DNA from: Syntrophaceae bacterium
Lineage (GTDB): Bacteria > Desulfobacterota > SM23-61
Direction: 5' to 3'
NCBI GenBank assembly: GCA_003154025.1
Contig: PMCE01000267.1
Span: 1 to 13,887 of the forward strand
DNA length: 13,887 nucleotides
The notes under the pieces were generated by a model. The model had not been told where the DNA came from, searched no databases, and worked only from the letters and a program-made list of their open reading frames with translations. Of this stretch, positions 1-8,183 are shown piece after piece (the first letter of the stretch is position 1; the number at the start of each line of letters is the position of its first letter). The position numbers and the translations under genes are program-made.

Positions 1-989
1 ATCTTCACCCCGTGGGCCCAGGCCATGACCATGTCATAGGCCACCCCGTTGGTGTAGGCGATGGGGTATTCCCCGTATACTTTCTTATACTCGTTGTAAT
101 AGGGGATGCTCTTCGGGGTGATGGGCAGACCGGAAACCCCGCCGATCTTCTCCGTAACCACCCCCAGGCATTTGTTTTCCGTGACCTGCGGGAAATTGGG
201 GTCCTGGGCATCCACGCTGTAGCCCACATAAATGGTCGGAATCTTCATGTCGTACCACTGTTTCACCGAAGGCGTCCCCCCGCGGCCGGTGGTGATGAAA
301 ACCATGATATCCGCCCCCGCGGCCTTGACCTGGGCGAATTCCACGGAAAAATCCGTGGCCGTGGTTGAGAACCGGGTGGAATAGACGATCTGCTTGGCGT
401 ACTTCTTCATCCATTCGTCATACAGCGGGTCGCACCAGGCCGCCTTTTCCACGACCATGGCAATCTTGCCCAGGCCCAGCTTCATTCCTTCCACGATCCC
501 CTGCTCGTAGGAAACCATGGCGGTGTAGGTGTTGACCATGGTGGTAAAGGTGTATTTGTTCGTCTTGTAATCCTGCTTGATGCGCTCGAACGTACAGACC
601 GGCGTGGAGGCCCCGCCGATGAGCATCAATTTCTTCGCCTCCATGATCAGCGGCTGGCAGACGATAGCCAGGTCGCTCCGCCAGAAACCGGTGATGGCAT
701 CCACCTTGTCTTTGTAAAGAAGTCTTTCGGTCGCGTTCTTGGCCTCATTGGGGTCCACCTTGTTATCGTAGAAGACCCCTTCCACCTTCCTCCCCAGCAA
801 TCCCCCCGAGGCATTGATGGCCCGGATTGCCATCTCCGCTCCCCGTTTCGCCCCCTGTCCTCCCGGATAGTCCCAGGCCTCATTCACCCCCAGTTTTATG
901 GGAGGCCCGGATTGCGCGCCGGCCACGGCGGCGAACAAGAAAAGGATCCCCAGCCCCATCAATCCGAACGTCAGCATGCCCTTTTTCAT
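1..989 (-). CDS. Liv-type ABC transporter periplasmic substrate-binding protein (3' end missing)
   Basis: The frame is open for 329 codons from the ATG at 989 to the window edge without a stop, so the C-terminus lies outside. Seen: a signal peptide (MKKGMLT, then a hydrophobic stretch to about residue 26, ending AVAGAQ). The mature start IKLGVNEAWD is followed by GAEMAIRAINASGGLLGRKV and FYDNKVDPNEAKNATERLL, the usual opening of periplasmic-binding-protein type 1 proteins of the LivJ/LivK (Peripla_BP_6) family. A GAGGAGGG ribosome site lies just before the ATG. Such proteins deliver branched amino acids, amides, short acids or aromatic acids to an ABC permease. No permease or ATPase gene is visible; they may follow beyond the window start. 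As the last visible gene of the catabolic operon, it probably captures that pathway's substrate. The ligand cannot be read from the sequence. Confidence 0.9.
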   Translation of the reverse strand, partial: MKKGMLTFGLMGLGILFLFAAVAGAQSGPPIKLGVNEAWDYPGGQGAKRGAEMAIRAINASGGLLGRKVEGVFYDNKVDPNEAKNATERLLYKDKVDAITGFWRSDLAIVCQPLIMEAKKLMLIGGASTPVCTFERIKQDYKTNKYTFTTMVNTYTAMVSYEQGIVEGMKLGLGKIAMVVEKAAWCDPLYDEWMKKYAKQIVYSTRFSTTATDFSVEFAQVKAAGADIMVFITTGRGGTPSVKQWYDMKIPTIYVGYSVDAQDPNFPQVTENKCLGVVTEKIGGVSGLPITPKSIPYYNEYKKVYGEYPIAYTNGVAYDMVMAWAHGVK

Positions 990-1095
990 ACACCCTCCTC
1001 TTTTTTGTTTTCATGCCGGAAGAATCAGCATGGGTTGAGTTTTGGTTCTCCCTCGGGAAGGGGAGTCTTCCAGAAAACCGGCGGGAAAATCCCTT

Positions 1096-1989
1096 TCATA
1101 CGTTCAGCAGCGCGCTGGGATTCTTTCGCGCCATCAGGTCGATCTCCTCAGCCGTGACCCCGTGCGCCAGCAGGGAGCTGATGAACATCCGCATCATCTC
1201 CGAAGGCGGGGAAGCCCATTCGAAGAAGGAATCGGTGGTGAGGACGGACTGTTTCGCTCCCACCTCGCGGATCCTCTTGACCACTTCCTGGATGCTGATG
1301 CGGTAAAAGGCCGGGAGCAGGCCCAGGAAGGTGAACTCGATGAAGAAGCCCATCTCGGCCATGGCCTTGATATGCTCCATCTGAGCTCCCACCGCCCGGC
1401 TGTCGGGATGGCAGAAGATCAATTTCTTCAGGCCGATCTTCTTGCACTCCCTGCCGAGGGCAAGGCATTCTTCTGGGGAGAGGTGGCCGGTGAAGACCGC
1501 CACATCATATTCCTTGAGCAGGGCCAGGACTTCTTTCACCCTCCCGTCGACTTCTCCCGAAGCGTTGAAAATCGTCAGGCCGTCGTCGGGAGTCATCTGC
1601 TGGATGCTTTTCAGCCAGTCCTTCATCAACCGGCTAAATCCTCCCCGCTGGATGTCGTTCCGGGCGCTCCAGGTCGGCATCCAGACGACCTTCACCCCCT
1701 GGCGTAAGGCGGATTCCACGATCCAGGGGCTGAACCCCCCGGAACTGGTGTTGATCGCCAGACTCGGCCAGACCTGGACCCCCTGAATCTTGTCCTTCAT
1801 CTGATAAACCCGGCCCACGGTCGGCCACATATGGGACTTGAGCACGAAACCTTTCATTCCTGCTTCGGCAGCCAGCCGGGCGGCCTCCAAATCCTCCACC
1901 CGCATCTTCACATCAACGGTTATCTCGGGGTATCCATGGCAATGAAGGTCGATACCCCCCTCCAGAAGTTGATCCGCCTGGGATATCAT
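1096..1989 (-). CDS. DUF6282-like metal-dependent hydrolase (amidohydrolase/PHP-like TIM barrel)
   Basis: This 297-residue protein has no signal peptide and is presumably cytoplasmic. Its layout is that of a TIM-barrel metal hydrolase. The first strand reads GGIDLHCHGYPE, with D14, H16 and H18 as an HxH metal motif. Further candidates are K51 and H53 in LKSHMWPT, H169 in FTGHLS, H194 in FCHPDS and D253 in LTTDSFF, followed by a C-terminal NPSALLNV like that of amidohydrolases. I match it to the DUF6282 family from memory of the DLHxH opening and overall length; that family has no assigned reaction. The start is supported by AAGGAGGG about ten bases upstream. In this operon it could open a lactam, lactone or amide ring, or hydrolyse an ester to release the acid fed to the CoA ligase. 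That role is inference. Confidence 0.75.
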   Translation of the reverse strand: MISQADQLLEGGIDLHCHGYPEITVDVKMRVEDLEAARLAAEAGMKGFVLKSHMWPTVGRVYQMKDKIQGVQVWPSLAINTSSGGFSPWIVESALRQGVKVVWMPTWSARNDIQRGGFSRLMKDWLKSIQQMTPDDGLTIFNASGEVDGRVKEVLALLKEYDVAVFTGHLSPEECLALGRECKKIGLKKLIFCHPDSRAVGAQMEHIKAMAEMGFFIEFTFLGLLPAFYRISIQEVVKRIREVGAKQSVLTTDSFFEWASPPSEMMRMFISSLLAHGVTAEEIDLMARKNPSALLNV

Positions 1990-2109
1990 TGTTTCGGTCC
2001 CTCCTTTCGGTTCCCTCTTTTTTGCTCTCTTTTACCATTCACCGCGGATGCCATCCCTAAGGCAAAGATTTCCCAGGGCCTTGGGGGGACCCCTCGGAGT
2101 TTTTGATTT

Positions 2110-2580
2110 CTACTTCCGATTCTTGGCCATCCACAACTGGCGCGTGAGCTGCATATGTCCAAGGTGCAGGGCCGTATGTTCGATGACATGCAGGATGATC
2201 CATCGGACCTTTGCGGTGCGGTCGCGATACTTGCGATCTTCCTCCATCTGGCCCGCGGTCAAAGGGGACAAGACCTGCTCGACGGTCTTGGCGGCTTCGT
2301 CCAAACGGGCCCTTAAAGCCGAAGGGCCCGTTCCTTGGGCGGCAAATTCAGCCTCCCGGTCCCGGTGGACCGGCTGGCGGCCGATGACTTCTTTTATCAG
2401 GTAAGCCCCCGAACCGGCGATATGCGTAGCCATCGCGGCCAGAGAATTGGTCGCCAGGTCTCCTTCCCCTTGGATGGGCCGCCAATCCAGAGCTTCCTGC
2501 GGGAGCCCCTCCAGCAGGCTCTTCATCTGGTCCAGTATTTCCCCCATCGTGGTCAAGTACCCCTGGATTTCTTCGGTCAT
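2110..2580 (-). CDS. DinB-like four-helix-bundle protein
   Basis: This 156-residue soluble helical protein has the metal-site pattern of the DinB/YfiT superfamily. H53 lies in AAMATHIAGS at the end of helix 2, and H135 and H139 lie in HVIEHTALHLGHMQL in the last helix, the EHxxxHxGH pattern typical of the family. Related proteins include thiol-dependent transferases (mycothiol- and bacillithiol-dependent) and maleylpyruvate isomerase-like enzymes; many have no known reaction. The start has a GGAGGGG site directly upstream. It lies 41 bases after the acyl-CoA dehydrogenase gene on the same strand, so it is probably co-transcribed. A metal-dependent isomerase or hydrolase accessory role is possible but not shown. 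The family call is good; the function is open. Confidence 0.85.
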   Translation of the reverse strand: MTEEIQGYLTTMGEILDQMKSLLEGLPQEALDWRPIQGEGDLATNSLAAMATHIAGSGAYLIKEVIGRQPVHRDREAEFAAQGTGPSALRARLDEAAKTVEQVLSPLTAGQMEEDRKYRDRTAKVRWIILHVIEHTALHLGHMQLTRQLWMAKNRK

Positions 2581-2621
2581 TTTCCCCTCCCCCGGTTGAA
2601 TTCTTTCACCGCTTGCCTCTT

Positions 2622-3776
2622 CTAACGGGACATAGCGTCGAGATCCAAGACCTGGCGGCCGATGGTCAATTTGTGCACTTCAATGGTCCCCCCGGGAGCC
2701 AGGAAATTGATGATCTCGCGGTTCAAGCGCTCCACCGTGTAGCCTTCAAACCCGCCGTAGCCCCCGTGGATACGAATGGCCTTGACCGTGTTCCTCACCG
2801 CCATTTCGCTGCAGAACCATTTGGCCATGGAGACTTCTTTGATGCACTTCATTCCTTTTTCCTTTTTGAAAGCGGCGCTGCGGGTCAGCAGCCTCCCGGC
2901 TTCGGTCTCCAGGGCCATCTCCGCGATTAACGCCTGAATCAACTGGAAACTCCCGATGGGCTTGTTGAATTGGTGCCGGTCCTGGGCATATTTCACGCAG
3001 ATATCCAGGCAGCGTTGGGACACTCCCACGCCATAAGCCCCGATGGAGATCCGCATATTGGTGATGCCCCCCAGGGCCAACTTCAGGCCGACCCCCACTT
3101 CACTGATTAAATTCCCCTTGGGGACGACGCAATCCGTAAACCGTACCTGGGCCAGGTCATCGCAGCGCATCCCGTTGCATCCCTCGATGGGGGCGGCGGA
3201 GATGCCGGGACAGCTTTTATCGACGGCAATCAAGGCCAGCCCCTTGCCCTTCTTGCTCTTGTCGGTTTGAACGAGGGCCACGACCATGTCGGCGACGACG
3301 CCGTTGGTGATAAACACCTTATTCCCGTTCAGAACCCAGGAATCCCCACGCAGGACTGCCGTGGTCTCGATATTCCCCCCGTCGCTGCCGGCATTCGGCT
3401 CGGCCACCGCCACGGCGTATATTTTCTCCCCCCGGCACATGGGGGGAAGGTATTTCTGCTTCTGTTCTTCGTTGGCCGCATCGGCCAGGATGGACCCCGG
3501 GAGCATGGCATTTTGGGTGACGGCGGTGAGACTTAGACTCGCCCACGCCATTTGCTCCAGCATGAGGATCCAGGTAAGCACCCCGAGCTCCAGGCCGCCA
3601 TATTTCTCGGGTATCATCTCGGCAAGCAACCCCAGGGGGGCCATCTTTTTGTAGATCTCATGGGGATATTTTCCGCTCTTATCATATTCCAGGGCTGCGG
3701 GTAACATCTCCCGCTCGGCGAATTCCCTGGCCATGTTCTGGAACATCTCTTGATCCTTGGTCAGTTGAAAGTCCAT
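2622..3776 (-). CDS. Acyl-CoA dehydrogenase family flavoprotein lacking the usual catalytic Glu
   Basis: At 384 residues this is the standard length for FAD-dependent acyl-CoA dehydrogenases, which make alpha,beta-unsaturated CoA thioesters and pass electrons to ETF. The N-terminal helical domain runs to about 120. The beta domain has AVAVAEPNAGSDGGN (123-135) and FITNG (155-159). The C-terminal helical domain has YAQDRHQFNKPIGSFQLIQ (263-281) and the dimer/FAD motif RIHGGYGGFEGYTVERLNRE. Oddly, the stretch that normally reads YEGTSEIQ is PGGTIEVH (361-368), so the usual catalytic Glu is Gly363. The alternative site used by isovaleryl- and long-chain enzymes, just before a conserved Arg, is Met241. 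Either another residue is the base or the reaction differs. The start has an AGGGAGA site. It lies between the CoA ligase and dinB-like genes and is probably the oxidation step of this operon. Confidence 0.93.
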   Translation of the reverse strand: MDFQLTKDQEMFQNMAREFAEREMLPAALEYDKSGKYPHEIYKKMAPLGLLAEMIPEKYGGLELGVLTWILMLEQMAWASLSLTAVTQNAMLPGSILADAANEEQKQKYLPPMCRGEKIYAVAVAEPNAGSDGGNIETTAVLRGDSWVLNGNKVFITNGVVADMVVALVQTDKSKKGKGLALIAVDKSCPGISAAPIEGCNGMRCDDLAQVRFTDCVVPKGNLISEVGVGLKLALGGITNMRISIGAYGVGVSQRCLDICVKYAQDRHQFNKPIGSFQLIQALIAEMALETEAGRLLTRSAAFKKEKGMKCIKEVSMAKWFCSEMAVRNTVKAIRIHGGYGGFEGYTVERLNREIINFLAPGGTIEVHKLTIGRQVLDLDAMSR

Positions 3777-3817
3777 ATCTCTCCCTTTCTCTTTATGTGA
3801 TCCGATCTAATAACCGC

Positions 3818-3872
3818 AAGTCGCAAGTCGCGAGGGCGTAAAAAAAATTCACGCTCTCGCGACTTGCGGCTT
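3818..3872. repeat. Near-perfect inverted repeat between ligase and dehydrogenase genes
   Basis: Bases 3818-3839 pair with 3851-3872 over about 22 positions, with only a few G-T wobbles, around an 11-base A-rich loop that includes a run of eight A (T8 in the minus-strand transcript). The core arm is GCAAGTCGCGAG. It is preceded by a second copy of CGCAAGT, so an alternative, shifted pairing is possible. The hairpin starts directly after the ligase stop codon at 3873-3875 and leaves 41 bases before the dehydrogenase start. No T-run follows the 3' arm on either strand, so it is not a standard intrinsic terminator. It could stabilise the upstream message, partly separate expression of the two genes, or be a copy of a dispersed palindromic repeat. 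Confidence 0.8.
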
Positions 3873-5408
3873 TCATTTCAAGTCCAGTTCTTTCTCCAGG
3901 TTCTCCTTCAGCACCCTTCTCATGATCTTTCCCGCGGCCGTTTTGGGCAGGGGTTCGGGAAGGACTTTTACGTATTTAGGGACTTTGTACCGGGCCATCC
4001 GCTCCTGGCAGTGGGCGATGACTTCTTCCTGGCGGATGAGCGACCCGTCTTTGGGCCGGATCGCCACGGCCACGGTTTCTCCCTTCCGTTTGTCGGAGAC
4101 TCCGAAGGCCGCCGCTTCCTGAACCCCGGGGAAAGTATAGAGGACGGCCTCGACTTCCGCCGGGTAGATGTTGAACCCTCCCCGGATGATCACGTCTTTT
4201 TTCCGGTCTACGATGTAGATGTACCCATCCTCGTCCATTCGGGCCAGGTCTCCGGTATACAGCCATCCGTTCCGGATGACTTCGGCCGTGGCCTCGGGAT
4301 TTCCCAGGTAGCCTTTCATGTTGAGAGGGCCCCGCTGGACCAGCTCGCCCACTTCCCCGGGAGGAAGGGGACGGTCGTCTTTGCCGAAGATGGCGCATTC
4401 CAGCCCCGGCACGTCGAAGGGGATGCCGCAGGACCCGACTTTTCGCACCCCCGGCGGAGTGACGGTCGCGCAGCCCGCCCCCTCGGTCAACCCCCACCCT
4501 TCCACCATGAAGCAAGGAAAAGCCTTCTCCACCCGGTGGTAGAGCTCCTCCGGCACCGGAGCGGCCCCCGCCAGCACCAGCCGGAGACAACTCATATCAT
4601 ATTTGTCCGCCACATCGACCAGGCTGCGAACGACCGTCGGCACGCCGAAAACGTTGGAAATGCGGCAGCGTTCGATGAGCTGAGCGACCTCTCCCACCTG
4701 GAACCATTCGATCAGCACCACCGTGGACTTGCGGAAAAGGGAGGCAAAGGTAATGGTGTTGAGCCCGAATATGTGCGACAGGGGAGAGGCGCATAACACC
4801 ACCATTTCTCCCAGACGGCCGAAACGGCCATTCAACCCGCGGACCACCGAAAGCAGGTTCTGGTGAGTCAGCATCACCGCCTTGGGGGCTCCCGTCGTCC
4901 CCCCGGTGAACAGAATCAACGCCACGTCGTCTTCCCGCAGGCCCGCGGGCGGCGCCTCCCCTTCCCCCATCTTCAGGAAGTCGCGATAAGACAGAAAACC
5001 CTCTACCGGGTTTTCCGATAGGACCACGACTTTTTGGAGCTGGGGAAGCCGGTCCTTGATTCTTTCCACGACGGGCAGGTAAGCCGGGGACGTGAAGATC
5101 ATTTTGGACTGGGTTTTTTCCATCTGGGGCTGAATCTCATACTCGGTCAGGAGAATATTGATGGGGGCGGCGATGGCCCCGCATTTGGCCGCCCCGAGGA
5201 AGAGGGAGAGAAATTCCGGGCAGTTGCCCATGTAAAAGGTTACCACATCCCCCTTTTGAACCCCGAGCCGGCTCAAGGCGCAGGAGATGCGGTTCGCTGC
5301 GCTGATCATTTCCCCGTAGGTCGTCGCCTTCCCGTTAAAAAGAATGGCCTGTTTCTTGTCTATGTTTTCGCTTTCCACAAAATCCTTGAACGCATTAAAA
5401 TAATCCAT
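3873..5408 (-). CDS. AMP-forming acyl-CoA synthetase (carboxylic acid:CoA ligase)
   Basis: This 511-residue cytoplasmic enzyme belongs to the ANL adenylate-forming family. It activates a carboxylic acid with ATP to an acyl-adenylate and then to acyl-CoA. All core motifs are present: the ATP loop FTGGTTGAPK (167-176), GWGLTE (304-309), YTGDLARMDEDGYIYIVDRKKDVI (384-407) with the ribose-binding Asp387, the hinge DRKKD, and the C-terminal catalytic lysine in PKTAAGKIMR (K494). Length and motif order are typical of short- or medium-chain or aryl acid ligases; the acid is not readable from the sequence. The start at 5408 has GGAGGG just upstream, and only 10 bases separate it from the stop of the MetE-like gene. 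It probably supplies the CoA thioester for the mutase encoded further upstream in the same operon. Confidence 0.95.
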   Translation of the reverse strand: MDYFNAFKDFVESENIDKKQAILFNGKATTYGEMISAANRISCALSRLGVQKGDVVTFYMGNCPEFLSLFLGAAKCGAIAAPINILLTEYEIQPQMEKTQSKMIFTSPAYLPVVERIKDRLPQLQKVVVLSENPVEGFLSYRDFLKMGEGEAPPAGLREDDVALILFTGGTTGAPKAVMLTHQNLLSVVRGLNGRFGRLGEMVVLCASPLSHIFGLNTITFASLFRKSTVVLIEWFQVGEVAQLIERCRISNVFGVPTVVRSLVDVADKYDMSCLRLVLAGAAPVPEELYHRVEKAFPCFMVEGWGLTEGAGCATVTPPGVRKVGSCGIPFDVPGLECAIFGKDDRPLPPGEVGELVQRGPLNMKGYLGNPEATAEVIRNGWLYTGDLARMDEDGYIYIVDRKKDVIIRGGFNIYPAEVEAVLYTFPGVQEAAAFGVSDKRKGETVAVAIRPKDGSLIRQEEVIAHCQERMARYKVPKYVKVLPEPLPKTAAGKIMRRVLKENLEKELDLK

Positions 5409-5418
5409 CTTCCCTCCG

Positions 5419-6462
5419 TCAAAAGCCGGCCGTTGCGCCGAAATATTTCTGTCTCAACCGGTGGCTGATGTTTTTGGTGTACTGAAAAACCCTTTCCGCC
5501 TGCTCGGGGGTGAGAGTGGCCGTCGTACAGCAGGGCGTTACCCATGACCTTTCCAACAGCCTCTGCTTGTCGATTCCCCGCCCGGCCAATAATTCCATCC
5601 CCTCTTCCAACCTTTCCAGGAGCCGGTCTTCAATCTCCGATTCCAGGGTCTCCTTCCCCACCGGGACGATTCCCCAGGCCAGCATCCCCCCCTTTTCCAG
5701 AAAACCGTCGATCTCCCGCGGATAAAGAGCTATTTTATCGGTTAATTGATAAGCGTCAAAATTAATGACTCGGGTCTCGCTCCTCATCAGCTGTCCCCAA
5801 TCCATGTTGGAGCAGCAGTGGACGCAAGAGAGCCCTTCCACCTGGCGGAAGAATTCGTTCAAAACCTGGATGACCTCTTCGGCGGAGACGCTTCCAAAGG
5901 GAGAATCCATCAGGCCCAGGGTCGGCTCACCCAGGGTCACCAGGAAATCAACGTGCGGAAGGACCTCCCGGAATTTCTTCGCCTGCCATTTGGCTTTCAT
6001 GATGAGCGTGTTGACCAAAACCTCTCTCATCGTCCGGTCATACCAGGCAGGGCGTCCCGACGGGTCGGTCATGCTGAGCCCCCAGGTCAGGAGGCCGGGC
6101 ATTTGGATGTGGATCAGCCGCAGCTGAGGCGGAGCCGCTTGTTTGAGCAGGTCGAGCAAGGTGTAAAACCCCGGGGCGTGCCCTGGGTCGATGGCAAAAT
6201 AATCCACATCGTCGGATAGCACCCGCTCATAGAACCGCTGGAGCTCTTCCTCCCGGGAAAGGTCATACCGTAGCTGTCTCTTTTCCGCGTCAATCTTCAG
6301 GCAGGGCATTCCGTCCATAAACATCCTGGCCGAAAGGCTCAGCCGAGGGGCGCAGGGGGCCTCCGGAAAGGATTCCAGAATGGACCGGCAGGCCTTCACC
6401 GGGTCCCGGTGCGGCACGGTGGGCAGCGTCGTGGCCATGAATCTGGGGCTGAACTCGGTCAT
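5419..6462 (-). CDS. MetE/UROD-like TIM-barrel zinc protein, possible methyltransferase
   Basis: This 347-residue protein resembles the C-terminal catalytic barrel of cobalamin-independent methionine synthase and the related UROD/methyltransferase superfamily. Visible zinc-type ligands are H215 and C217 in CVHCCSN and C311/C312 in WVTPCCTTATL, near the C-terminus, matching the HxC...C arrangement of MetE. TLGEPTLG (E179) corresponds to the DEP region, and AWGIVPVGKE precedes the final zinc segment. The N-terminal folate-binding half of true MetE is absent, so it probably does not make methionine from methyl-folate by itself. Possible roles are methyl transfer to or from a thiol, or use with a corrinoid protein. 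It lies 60 bases after the mutase gene and 10 before the CoA ligase, so it belongs to the pathway operon. An in-frame ATG at residue 9 is an alternative start, but AAGG upstream favours 6462. Confidence 0.75.
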   Translation of the reverse strand: MTEFSPRFMATTLPTVPHRDPVKACRSILESFPEAPCAPRLSLSARMFMDGMPCLKIDAEKRQLRYDLSREEELQRFYERVLSDDVDYFAIDPGHAPGFYTLLDLLKQAAPPQLRLIHIQMPGLLTWGLSMTDPSGRPAWYDRTMREVLVNTLIMKAKWQAKKFREVLPHVDFLVTLGEPTLGLMDSPFGSVSAEEVIQVLNEFFRQVEGLSCVHCCSNMDWGQLMRSETRVINFDAYQLTDKIALYPREIDGFLEKGGMLAWGIVPVGKETLESEIEDRLLERLEEGMELLAGRGIDKQRLLERSWVTPCCTTATLTPEQAERVFQYTKNISHRLRQKYFGATAGF

Positions 6463-6522
6463 ATCCCTGGCCCTTGGAATTGCGGATGGCTTCCGCTTTC
6501 CGCGAGACCCCGCCTCCCCTTC

Positions 6523-8169
6523 CTATATCCCCGAAGGAGCCGAATAGGTGCCCCAAACATCTTTAAAAACCTTCACCATCTCTGCCAGGGTCGCATAGGT
6601 CTTCACCGCCTGGATCAGGGGGGGCATGAGGTTGGTCCCCTCCACGGCGGCTTTTTTCAAGCCGTCCAGGGCGGATTCGACTTTTCGGGGGTCCCGCTCC
6701 TTTTTCACCTTGGCCAATCGTTCGACCTGGTGCTGGCGGGTCATCGGGTCGGGCTCGTGGAAGACCATGTCCTCTTCCCCCTTCTCCCCTTCGGCCACAA
6801 ACCGGTTCACCCCCACCAGGACACTCTCCCCCTTCTGGACCCGCATCTCTTCGGCCATGGCTTGCCTGGCCAGTTGCCTCTGGATATCTCCTTTCTCGAT
6901 CAGGGAAAGGATCCCTCCGTTCTTCTCCACCCATTCCATGGTCTCGACGATCTTCCGGTCGATTTCGTCGGTGAGGGATTCGACAAAATAGGAACCCGCC
7001 AAGGGATCGATCGTGTCCGTGATTCCCGCCTCGTGGACCAGGATATTCTGGAGGTTGAGGGAGATCCGGGCGGAATCCTCCGTAGGGATGGCAAAGGGCT
7101 CGTCATAGGCGGCCAGGAGGACCGATTGGGCGCCCCCCAGGGCCGAGGCCAAGGCGACGATCATCGCCCGGCCGATGTTGTTCAAGGGCTGGCGTTTGGT
7201 CATCCACAGGCCCCCGCCCCCCGCGGCGAACTTCAGGGTGTAGGACTTGGGGTCCTTGGCCTGGAGCCGGTCCTTCATGAGATGGGCCCACCGCTTCCGG
7301 GCTGCCCGGTAGGTGCAGATATCCTCGAACATGTTCTGCCGGCTGCAGAAAAGGAAGGAGATATTCTGGGCAAATTGGTCGATGTGGTATCCGCGGCGGA
7401 CCACTTCATCGATGTAGGCCAGGGCATCGCAGAAGGTGTAGGCCACCTGCTGGACCGAAGTGGCGCCGTTTTCATGCATGTGGGACCCGGCGACGCTGAT
7501 GGAATTGAAGCGAGGAATGTTATGGATGCAGTATTCGATGATGTCCCCGACGATCCGGGTGGACGGTTTGGGGGGGAAAACGTACTGGCCCCGGGCGATG
7601 TACTCTTTGAGGATATCGTTCTGGACCGTCCCCCGCAGGTTCTTCGAAGGAACCCCCTGTTTCTCCCCCACCGCCACGTACATGGCCAGGAGAATGGCCG
7701 CCGTGGCATTGATGGTGAAAGAAGTGCTCACCTTCCCCAGATCGATGCCCGCGAATATCTCTTCCATATCTTTCAGGGTATCGATGGCCACGCCCACTCT
7801 CCCCACATCCGCGGCCGCCAGGGGGTCGTCGGAGTCGAGGCCGATCTGGGTCGGCAGGTCAAGGGCCGCGCTCAGCCCCGACTGCCCGTTTTCCAGCAGA
7901 AACTTAAACCGCCGGTTGGTTTCGGTCGCATTTCCATAGCCGGCGTAGAGCCTCCGGGTCCAGGGTTTCTTCCAGTACATCTCCGGATAGATCCCGCGCA
8001 CGTAGGGGAATTTGCCGGGGTCTCCGATGTCCTTCTCGTAGGAGAGGTGGGCGATATCCTGCGGGGTGTATAATTTTTTTATCCGAATTCCCGAATCAAG
8101 AACCGTCTCCTGGGTGTGAGTTTGATCCTCGTCGGGGGCCAAACCTGCTTTTTTCTCCGGGGTGCTCAT
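6523..8169 (-). CDS. B12-dependent acyl-CoA mutase, large catalytic subunit (methylmalonyl-CoA mutase family)
   Basis: This 548-residue protein is the substrate-binding barrel subunit of a split acyl-CoA mutase, which moves a CoA-carboxyl group between neighbouring carbons by a radical reaction. The family pattern is clear: RGIYPEMYWKKPWTRRLYAGYG (58-79), DLPTQIGLDSDDP, TVQNDILKEYIARG (181-194), IDPLAGSYFVE and VGVNRF. Compared from memory with the Propionibacterium enzyme, Y75 and R193 match Tyr89 and Arg207, which select methylmalonyl-CoA; K68 replaces Arg82. His244 is kept as H230, but its neighbour Tyr243 is S229. The strand carrying His328 and Gln330 reads LKFAAGGGGL, and the usual TQSLHTNS reads AQSVLLAA. 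The substrate is therefore uncertain. The start has AAGGGAGA upstream and lies 14 bases after the B12-subunit stop. Confidence 0.93.
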   Translation of the reverse strand: MSTPEKKAGLAPDEDQTHTQETVLDSGIRIKKLYTPQDIAHLSYEKDIGDPGKFPYVRGIYPEMYWKKPWTRRLYAGYGNATETNRRFKFLLENGQSGLSAALDLPTQIGLDSDDPLAAADVGRVGVAIDTLKDMEEIFAGIDLGKVSTSFTINATAAILLAMYVAVGEKQGVPSKNLRGTVQNDILKEYIARGQYVFPPKPSTRIVGDIIEYCIHNIPRFNSISVAGSHMHENGATSVQQVAYTFCDALAYIDEVVRRGYHIDQFAQNISFLFCSRQNMFEDICTYRAARKRWAHLMKDRLQAKDPKSYTLKFAAGGGGLWMTKRQPLNNIGRAMIVALASALGGAQSVLLAAYDEPFAIPTEDSARISLNLQNILVHEAGITDTIDPLAGSYFVESLTDEIDRKIVETMEWVEKNGGILSLIEKGDIQRQLARQAMAEEMRVQKGESVLVGVNRFVAEGEKGEEDMVFHEPDPMTRQHQVERLAKVKKERDPRKVESALDGLKKAAVEGTNLMPPLIQAVKTYATLAEMVKVFKDVWGTYSAPSGI

Positions 8170-8183
8170 CTTTTCTCTCCCTT

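Noticed and set aside
1000..1095. CTCCC/GGGAG complementarity between the hydrolase and binding-protein genes as a terminator.
   Set aside because: Only five pairs, no T-run afterwards, and a strong ribosome site follows for the next gene, so read-through is more likely.
1990..2109. GC-rich gap between the DinB-like and hydrolase genes as a regulatory structure.
   Set aside because: Only short, mutually competing complementarities (GGGG/CCCC without a loop, CCAAGG/CCCTGG); nothing I could support.
3864..4796. Plus-strand open frame of 310 codons opposite the CoA ligase.
   Set aside because: Antisense shadow; all ANL motifs are on the minus strand.
6409..8073. Plus-strand open frame of 554 codons opposite the mutase gene.
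   Set aside because: It is the antisense shadow of the mutase large subunit: rich in G, D, H, P and L, no recognisable domain, no ribosome site. Long antisense frames are expected in GC-rich genes.
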